Origin: an uncultured Oscillospiraceae bacterium
Lineage (GTDB): Bacteria > Bacillota > Clostridia > Oscillospirales > Acutalibacteraceae
Direction: 5' to 3'
Assembly: GCA_958354085.1 (NCBI GenBank)
Contig: CATWUX010000038.1
Coordinates: 1-17,198 of the forward strand
DNA: 17,198 bases
Numbering within the stretch: position 1 is the first letter of the stretch; each line of letters opens with the position of its first letter. This document shows positions 12,896 to 17,198 of the stretch, piece by piece. The notes beneath the pieces were generated by a model. It did not search any database. It was not told where the DNA came from and saw only the letters and a program-made list of their open reading frames with translations. The position numbers and the translations under genes are program-made.

Positions 12896-12929
12896 AAAAC
12901 ACGTTTTTAATTGCTTAAAAGAGCTTCTC

Positions 12930-14015
12930 TTAATATTTCACCGGATTCGCCATCAGATACTTTTTGACCATCAGGGCCACCTTGAAGATAATGGCGTCGT
13001 CAAACTCACGCAGATCGAGGCCGGTCAGGCGTTTGATCTTCTCCAGCCGGTACACCAGCGTATTGCGATGCACAAACAGCTTGCGGGAGGTTTCGGAAAC
13101 GTTCAGGTTATTCTCAAAGAAGCGCTGGATCGTGAACAGAGTCTCCTGATCCAGAGAATCAATCGAGCCCTTCTTGAACACTTCGCGCAGGAACATATCG
13201 CACAGCGTGGTGGGCAGCTGATAAATCAGGCGCGCGATACCCAGATTGTCGTAGCTGACGATCGTCTTTTCGGTATCGAACACCTTGCCGACCTCCAGCG
13301 CGACCTGCGCTTCCTTGAAGGAACGTGCCAAGTCCTTGATGCCCTCGACAACCGTACCGATACCGACCGTTGCCTGCGTATAGAACTCGCTGCTCAGCGT
13401 ATCCACAATGGAACGCGCCAGCTTCTCCAGATCCTTGGATTCGATGCCGGAACGGATCTCTTTGATCAGCGCGATATCAGTCTCGTTGATGTTGACCACG
13501 AAATCCTTGCTCTTATCCGGGAACAGGTTCTGGACAATATCGTAAGCGGAAATATCCGAACGGGAAGAAATGCGGATAAGCACGACCACGCGGTGCACAT
13601 CGTTGTTGAACCGCAGCTCACGCGCCTTCAGGTAAATGTCGCCGGGCAGAATGTTGTCCAGAATCACGTTCTTGACAAAATTGCCGCGGTCATATTTTTC
13701 ATCGTAATACTGCTTAATGCTGGCCAGCGAAACCGACAGCAAGGCTGCATATTTCGCGGCCTGCTCATCCGTGCCTTCGACAAACAGAATGTGCTCGCTG
13801 CGCGGGCGGGAGCCGAACGGCTTATACGTATAGCCGTCCCGCACGAACGCTTCCTGTGCGGAAAAGGACTCGGCCGTGACAGCATCGGACATTTCACCGA
13901 TACGCCCCAGATCGCTGCACGCGATCACCGCCATGGTTTCATCAATAACGCCGATGGTGCGGTCGATTGCCTCACGCATCTGATGGACAACGCCTTGGAA
14001 CAGTCTGTTGGACAT
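12930..14015 (-). CDS. CdaR/PucR-type transcriptional regulator
   Basis: A 361-residue regulator. The N-terminal about 110 residues resemble a sugar-diacid-type sensor (MSNRLFQGVVHQMREAIDRT, IGVIDETMAVIAC). The middle region (about 120-270) is a GGDEF-like CdaR fold (GIGTVVEGIKDLARSFKEAQ). The C-terminus, about 300-355, is a PucR-type helix-turn-helix: FFENNLNVSETSRKLFVHRN followed by TLVYRLEKIKRLTGLDL. Some relatives control uptake or use of sugar diacids, but the effector is not readable here, and no obvious metabolic genes lie near. ATG 14015 has AAAGGGGAAG six bases before it. It is monocistronic, with a long leader and its own terminator. Many Clostridia carry this type of gene away from any catabolic cluster. 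Confidence 0.85.
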   Translation of the reverse strand: MSNRLFQGVVHQMREAIDRTIGVIDETMAVIACSDLGRIGEMSDAVTAESFSAQEAFVRDGYTYKPFGSRPRSEHILFVEGTDEQAAKYAALLSVSLASIKQYYDEKYDRGNFVKNVILDNILPGDIYLKARELRFNNDVHRVVVLIRISSRSDISAYDIVQNLFPDKSKDFVVNINETDIALIKEIRSGIESKDLEKLARSIVDTLSSEFYTQATVGIGTVVEGIKDLARSFKEAQVALEVGKVFDTEKTIVSYDNLGIARLIYQLPTTLCDMFLREVFKKGSIDSLDQETLFTIQRFFENNLNVSETSRKLFVHRNTLVYRLEKIKRLTGLDLREFDDAIIFKVALMVKKYLMANPVKY

Positions 14016-14172
14016 GGATTACTTCCCCTTTATATAATATTCTTGAATCCCCTGTCACATCCGCGGGCTGTCGGGCGCCCCATACATTCGTATACACTCT
14101 CCGTTTGAAACGCGGCGGATATGTCAAAAAGATTCGGCTTCAAGCCCCTAGCCTTCACCCCTCTGGGACGCT

Positions 14173-14196
14173 CCGTCAAATTTATACAATTGACGG
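14173..14196. repeat. Inverted repeat CCGTCAA-N10-TTGACGG in the CdaR-like gene leader
   Basis: Perfect 7-bp arms at 14173-14179 and 14190-14196, about 16 to 39 bases after the predicted transcription start. It could be a DNA operator, perhaps for autoregulation, or an RNA hairpin near the 5' end of the transcript. Confidence 0.6.
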
Positions 14197-14218
14197 CAGA
14201 CTTACGGCTATTATCGTT

Positions 14219-14247
14219 ATTGTACACAAGAATCAAAAAAATTGCAA
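14219..14247 (-). promoter_or_regulatory. Promoter of the CdaR-like gene
   Basis: On the minus strand -35 TTGCAA (14247-14242) and -10 TACAAT (14224-14219), exactly 17 bases apart. Start near 14212. A second possible -10 (ATATAA) next to the ribosome binding site is too close to the start codon to be useful. Confidence 0.65.
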
Positions 14248-14337
14248 GGCATATTCCTGCTTTTTTTCAAAAAAATGCCAAAAAAAGTGCCAGTTTATCC
14301 ATTTTTTACAATTTTGACACACTTTCTTCTGCCGTCT

Positions 14338-14366
14338 GCCGCCTTATCCTCGGATAAGCGGGCGGC
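14338..14366. other. Bulged stem-loop downstream of the PASTA pseudokinase terminator
   Basis: GCCGC-CTTATCC, a two-base turn, then GGATAAG-CGG-GCGGC: 12 pairs with a three-base bulge. It has no T run on either strand, so it is not a clear terminator. It might be a secondary transcript end or processing signal. Confidence 0.45.
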
Positions 14367-14400
14367 ACCTTTCTCCTTTAAGAGCCGCAAAAGACAGCAA

Positions 14401-14431
14401 AAGCGGCCGAAAGCCCTGCTTTCGGCCGCTT
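14401..14431 (-). terminator. Terminator of the PASTA pseudokinase gene
   Basis: AAGCGGCCGAAAG (14401-14413) pairs with CTTTCGGCCGCTT (14419-14431), a perfect 13-bp stem. On the minus strand it is followed by TTTTGCTGTCTTTT. It begins 21 bases after the stop codon at 14453. Confidence 0.92.
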
Positions 14432-14452
14432 GCGTTATTTCATTGCCAAAAA

Positions 14453-16162
14453 TCACCAAGTCCACCAGGGATCCGAGCTTGCGGGTTCTTCCGGCTCCTT
14501 ATCGCTGACGCGCAGTGTGACGGTCTCCCCCTCCAGCAGCGACGAGCCTGCCGGCGGGCTGGTTTCCTGCACTTTGCCGCGCTCGTAATCCGACACTACG
14601 ACCTTCACAGAATCGACCTTGAAGCCCAGCGCCTCCAGATACAGTTTTGCCTGCTCTTCCTCCCAGCCGGACACATCCGGTACGGCCAGCTGCTCCGGAC
14701 CGGCGCTGATCACGACCTTAATGACCGTGCCCTTTTCCGCGCCGTTGCCCTGCAAAGGCGTTTGTGAAAGAATTTCACCCTTCGGACGATCGCTGTACTT
14801 TTTATATTCGACTTCCAGCTTCATCTCGCCGATCAACGATACGCTGCGCTGTTCATAATAGTTCAGCCCCATGACATTGGGCACCGAATATTGGTTGGTG
14901 GGCGGCACATAGCTGCTCGTGTCGCTGCTGATTGCCAACGTTGTTTGGGTGGAAGAAGGCGTATCCCAAGACGACGATTCGCCGCCGCCCATAAACACGT
15001 CCGGGAACAGCGCGACAATCACGGCGCCCGCCAACAGCAAAAGCACCAGAAAAACCGACACGACAATCAGCACAGCATACTTGCCGCGTCCGCTCTTTTT
15101 CTCGTCCGCTTTCCGCTCGTTCTCCGCCTTCGGCGTTTCCGCCGCAGCCGGAACGGCCGCTATCGGCGCCGGTTTCTCATCCTTCAGCAGCGCGGAAACC
15201 GCCGGCGCGGCCGCCAGCCGGTCGCGGAACTGCCCGATAGTCGCGATTCGTTTATCCGGCGACGTCTGCAAAGCATGGAACAGCGCGGCCGCCACATGAT
15301 CCGGCAGCGTGCGGGCCACGTCCGAGGGAACGAGCAAATCATTGGCGTTCGCCGCGCGCGCCGAGCCGAGCGGCGGCGGATTGCCGGTCAGCGTCCGGAA
15401 GATCGTCGCCGCCAGGCCGTACACATCGGTCGCCGGCGTAACGATCATTTCAAACCCGTATTGCTCCGGCGCGGAATAGCCTTTGATCAGCTGCGCCTTC
15501 AGCTCGGAACCGGCGGAACGCACCTCTGGGATACAAAAGCCCGTCAGGCGCAGCTTGCCGTCGGCGCCGATCAGCAAATTGGCAGGGCAGATTCCCAGAT
15601 GATAAATACCGGCCGTGTGCAGCGACATCAGCGAAGACATCAGCGGCATGAACAGCGGCCGCGCATCGTCCCAGGACATCCGGCCGCCCAGCTGTGCCAA
15701 CCGGGCTTCCAGTGTGATGCCCTCGCAGTGTTCTCCCACCGTATAGGCGGTGTTGTTCTGTTCAAAAATGTCATATAGCGGTACCATAGCCGGAATGTCG
15801 CGCATCCGCGCCAACGCCCGCGCATGCGCGCGAAAACGTTCCAGATAATCGCGAAACGTGTTCTCGCAGCCGCCCAGCACGCGCACCGCACCGTCTTCCG
15901 CCCGCTCGCACAAGGTCTCGGGGAAAAATTCGCGAATGCGGATCGCCGCTTTGAGCACCTGATCAAAGCCCATGTATATGGCACAGTCGCCGCCGGATTC
16001 CAGCAGACAGCCCACCAGATACCGGTCGGACAGCACGGTTCCGACCGCGAGATATTGCGGCGGATTCTGTCCGTCCGCCGGATAGCCGCAAATGCCGCAG
16101 GCGGAACGCCCCGCCGGCAGCGGATTCATACATCCCATGCACAGATCATGCGAATTAGCCAT
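14453..16162 (-). CDS. Zinc-ribbon, membrane-anchored PASTA protein with degenerate kinase domain (pseudokinase)
   Basis: A 569-residue protein with, in order: a four-Cys zinc ribbon (Cys8, 11, 22, 25); a Ser/Thr-kinase-like domain (about 46-330); a charged Ala/Lys linker; one membrane helix (about 361-386); a Ser/Thr-rich stretch; two extracellular PASTA domains (about 426-490 and 491-560); and an aromatic end (PWWTW). PASTA domains bind muropeptides or lipid II in PrkC/Stk1-type kinases. Here the VAIK Lys is Arg77, the helix-C Glu position looks like His113, HRD is His-Leu-Gly (188-190) and DFG is Gly-Phe-Cys (208-210); only Asn195 and the APE motif (KGYSAPEQY) remain. Phosphotransfer is therefore unlikely, and a wall-sensing scaffold is more probable. 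ATG 16162 with AAGGTG upstream is preferred over the longer in-frame start at 16213. No phosphatase gene is adjacent. Confidence 0.9.
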   Translation of the reverse strand: MANSHDLCMGCMNPLPAGRSACGICGYPADGQNPPQYLAVGTVLSDRYLVGCLLESGGDCAIYMGFDQVLKAAIRIREFFPETLCERAEDGAVRVLGGCENTFRDYLERFRAHARALARMRDIPAMVPLYDIFEQNNTAYTVGEHCEGITLEARLAQLGGRMSWDDARPLFMPLMSSLMSLHTAGIYHLGICPANLLIGADGKLRLTGFCIPEVRSAGSELKAQLIKGYSAPEQYGFEMIVTPATDVYGLAATIFRTLTGNPPPLGSARAANANDLLVPSDVARTLPDHVAAALFHALQTSPDKRIATIGQFRDRLAAAPAVSALLKDEKPAPIAAVPAAAETPKAENERKADEKKSGRGKYAVLIVVSVFLVLLLLAGAVIVALFPDVFMGGGESSSWDTPSSTQTTLAISSDTSSYVPPTNQYSVPNVMGLNYYEQRSVSLIGEMKLEVEYKKYSDRPKGEILSQTPLQGNGAEKGTVIKVVISAGPEQLAVPDVSGWEEEQAKLYLEALGFKVDSVKVVVSDYERGKVQETSPPAGSSLLEGETVTLRVSDKEPEEPASSDPWWTW

Positions 16163-16240
16163 AACGCAGCACCTTGCCTTTCTGAAATGGATCGGTAACC
16201 CGCCGATTACCAAGGCGCGTGGGAAATCTTCCCATGGAGC

Positions 16241-16269
16241 ATTGTACTGAATGCCGCGCCAAATGTCAA
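16241..16269 (-). promoter_or_regulatory. Sigma-A promoter of the PASTA pseudokinase gene
   Basis: On the minus strand -35 TTGACA (16269-16264, perfect), 17-base spacer, -10 TACAAT (16246-16241). Start near 16234 and leader of about 71 bases, containing GGGAA/TTCCC and GGTAA/TTACC inverted repeats. Confidence 0.82.
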
Positions 16270-16285
16270 GAATTCCAACAGAATT

Positions 16286-16300
16286 GTAACGCAGGGTAAC
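16286..16300. repeat. GTAAC-N5-GTAAC direct repeat upstream of the pseudokinase promoter
   Basis: Exact 5-base copies at 16286-16290 and 16296-16300, period 10, about 16 bases upstream of the -35. The spacing of one DNA turn suits an OmpR/PhoB-class activator. The motif resembles the TGTTAC sites at the other cell-wall promoters in this window but does not meet the full WalR consensus. Confidence 0.4.
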
Positions 16301-16363
16301 AATCTTTTCATTTTTTCCGCAACCGATTCTTCCTCGTTATAGGGAAGTATAGGTCAAATTTTG

Positions 16364-17198
16364 TCACCCCATACGCTGCTGGATCTTAATTTGCCGAATA
16401 TCCTTTCCGAAAAAGACGACCGGCTGGAAGGTGCCGACGATACGGGAGGTGATTGCTTCGCCATAGCGCTCGCGCATCTGCTTTTGATTGAGGTTGGTGC
16501 TCACGATCGTGGGCAGATTGCCCAGCATCCGGGTGTTGATCAGATTATACAGGGACGCCACGCAAAACGGGCTGGCAAACTCCGCGCCCACGTCATCCAG
16601 AATCAGCAGATCGCAGGTCGTCATCATATCCTCGCTGCTGCCGGTCTCCCGCCCGAAATGCTCCTTTTCCAGCTGGTGCAGCAGCTGTTGCGTCGGCCCG
16701 TAAATCACGCTGTAACCCGCCTGCACCGCCAGACGGGCAATCGCCAGTGACACATGCGTTTTGCCGGTGCCGGTCGGCCCGCGCAGTAGCAGGCTGGCCG
16801 CAGACGGCGAAAAGTTTTCGCCGTAACACCGGCAGAACTCCAGCACATCCCGCATCCGGGCACGCGGGGATACGCCGGTTTTTTCGTCCGTTTCGCTGGG
16901 GTAGTAGTTCAGATCCATTTCCTCAAACGTCGTCAGCTGCATATGCGTGATCTGGCTGAGCCGGCGGCAGGCGCCTTCCTTGAGCAGCGCCGTCAGGCAT
17001 GCGCACGGCTTTCCGTCCGCATAGCCGGTATCGCCGCAGCGGGGGCAGACATACTGCGGTTCAAAGTTGGGAACGGATTCCCCCTCATGCGCCAGTATTT
17101 CCGCCAGCTCGCTCTGCAGGGCCAAATTGGTGTTCTTGATCTGCTCCACCGCCGCATCCACGTCGCCGCCGTCCAGCACGGCGCGCGCAACACGCACC
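16364..17198 (-). CDS. DnaC/DnaI-like ATP-binding replication protein (5' end outside the window)
   Basis: The last 278 residues or so of a leftward AAA+ ATPase. It carries a Cys-rich zinc motif, CPRCGDTGYADGKPCAC, then Walker A GPTGTGKT, Walker B LLILDDVGAEF, a sensor-1 STNL segment and the arginine-finger-like ITSRIVGTF. This is the DnaC/DnaI/IstB-like helicase loader family, which delivers the DnaB-type helicase to replication origins. The zinc motif ahead of the ATPase resembles the DnaI-type loaders of Firmicutes. The start codon lies beyond 17198; the GTG at 17197 is simply an internal Val. The stop (TGA) is at 16364. No clear terminator lies between it and the pseudokinase promoter. 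Confidence 0.88.
   Translation of the reverse strand, partial: VRVARAVLDGGDVDAAVEQIKNTNLALQSELAEILAHEGESVPNFEPQYVCPRCGDTGYADGKPCACLTALLKEGACRRLSQITHMQLTTFEEMDLNYYPSETDEKTGVSPRARMRDVLEFCRCYGENFSPSAASLLLRGPTGTGKTHVSLAIARLAVQAGYSVIYGPTQQLLHQLEKEHFGRETGSSEDMMTTCDLLILDDVGAEFASPFCVASLYNLINTRMLGNLPTIVSTNLNQKQMRERYGEAITSRIVGTFQPVVFFGKDIRQIKIQQRMG

Larger units (their letters stand above)
14016..14400. other. Intergenic region with long structured leader of the CdaR-like gene
   Basis: No gene is supported in 14016-14452 (437 bases). It holds the promoter (14219-14247), an inverted repeat (14173-14196), a small GGCTT-C-AAGCC palindrome (14136-14146) and a GGGCGCCC palindrome near 14075, all within the leader of about 197 bases, plus an A+T-rich stretch (14250-14320) and two stem-loops (14338-14366, 14401-14431). 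No known riboswitch motif was recognised. Confidence 0.6.

Noticed and set aside
12930..14015. Possible CodY or other global regulator
   Set aside because: The C-terminal PucR-type helix-turn-helix and CdaR-like middle region fit better, and CodY is shorter with a GAF domain.
14016..14452. Known riboswitch (purine, SAM, c-di-GMP, ZTP, fluoride types considered)
   Set aside because: None of the conserved core sequences of these classes was recognised, so the stretch is reported only as an unexplained leader.
14891..15778. 295-codon plus-strand open frame
   Set aside because: It is the Arg-rich shadow of the PASTA pseudokinase gene.
1..17198. CRISPR array, insertion sequence, prophage or tRNA/rRNA gene
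   Set aside because: No regularly spaced repeats, transposase or integrase genes, terminal inverted repeats, or tRNA/rRNA signatures were found. Gene order looks like ordinary chromosome.

Overview
The window looks like chromosomal DNA from a low-G+C-lineage (Firmicutes) anaerobe of class Clostridia, probably an Oscillospiraceae/Ruminococcaceae-type genome of moderately high G+C. The inference rests on the gene set: rpsF-ssb-rpsR, the trmK-nif3 (yqfN-yqfO) pair, ftsEX followed by a PcsB/EnvC-like M23 protein, a DnaC/DnaI-like helicase loader, a zinc-ribbon PASTA kinase-like protein and a CdaR/PucR-type regulator. AGGAGG ribosome binding sites and sigma-A promoters are common. I see no mobile element, CRISPR array, tRNA or rRNA.

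Layout. Positions 1-80 hold the first 26 codons of a leftward gene (possibly prfB). A compact divergent promoter region (117-225) separates it from the only rightward operon, rpsF-ssb-rpsR (305-1344), which has a structured leader and ends at a strong terminator (1371-1408). Everything after that points left. In transcription order from the right edge: a partial DnaC/DnaI-like ATPase; a membrane PASTA protein with a degenerate kinase domain; a CdaR/PucR-type regulator; the division module ftsE-ftsX-M23 hydrolase, followed by an S41/PDZ protein; pyrE; a large membrane-anchored LysM-G5-M23 protein; a Gfo/Idh/MocA oxidoreductase with an AraC regulator; a DUF1858 protein; and trmK with nif3.

How the genes fit together. 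Much of the right two thirds is about the cell wall. FtsEX is an ABC-type transmembrane complex that activates a periplasmic or extracellular coiled-coil M23 hydrolase, and that partner is encoded directly downstream with an intact active site. The next gene is an S41 protease homologue in which both residues of the catalytic Ser/Lys dyad are replaced (Gly297, Arg322), so it reads as a pseudoprotease scaffold. The PASTA protein upstream of these loci keeps the kinase fold signature but has lost the VAIK Lys, the HRD Asp and the DFG Asp, so it reads as a pseudokinase sensor. TGTTAC/GTAAC repeat motifs recur near the promoters of three cell-wall loci, one of them matching the WalR (YycF) consensus exactly. 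This raises the possibility of shared cell-envelope control.

Main oddities: an in-frame TAA at codon 52 of nif3; two catalytically degenerate enzymes in cell-wall loci; a 22-codon small ORF whose stop overlaps the S41 start; long structured leaders before ftsE and the CdaR-like gene; and an 18-bp palindrome at the oxidoreductase-AraC promoter. All family calls are from reading motifs, with no database search.
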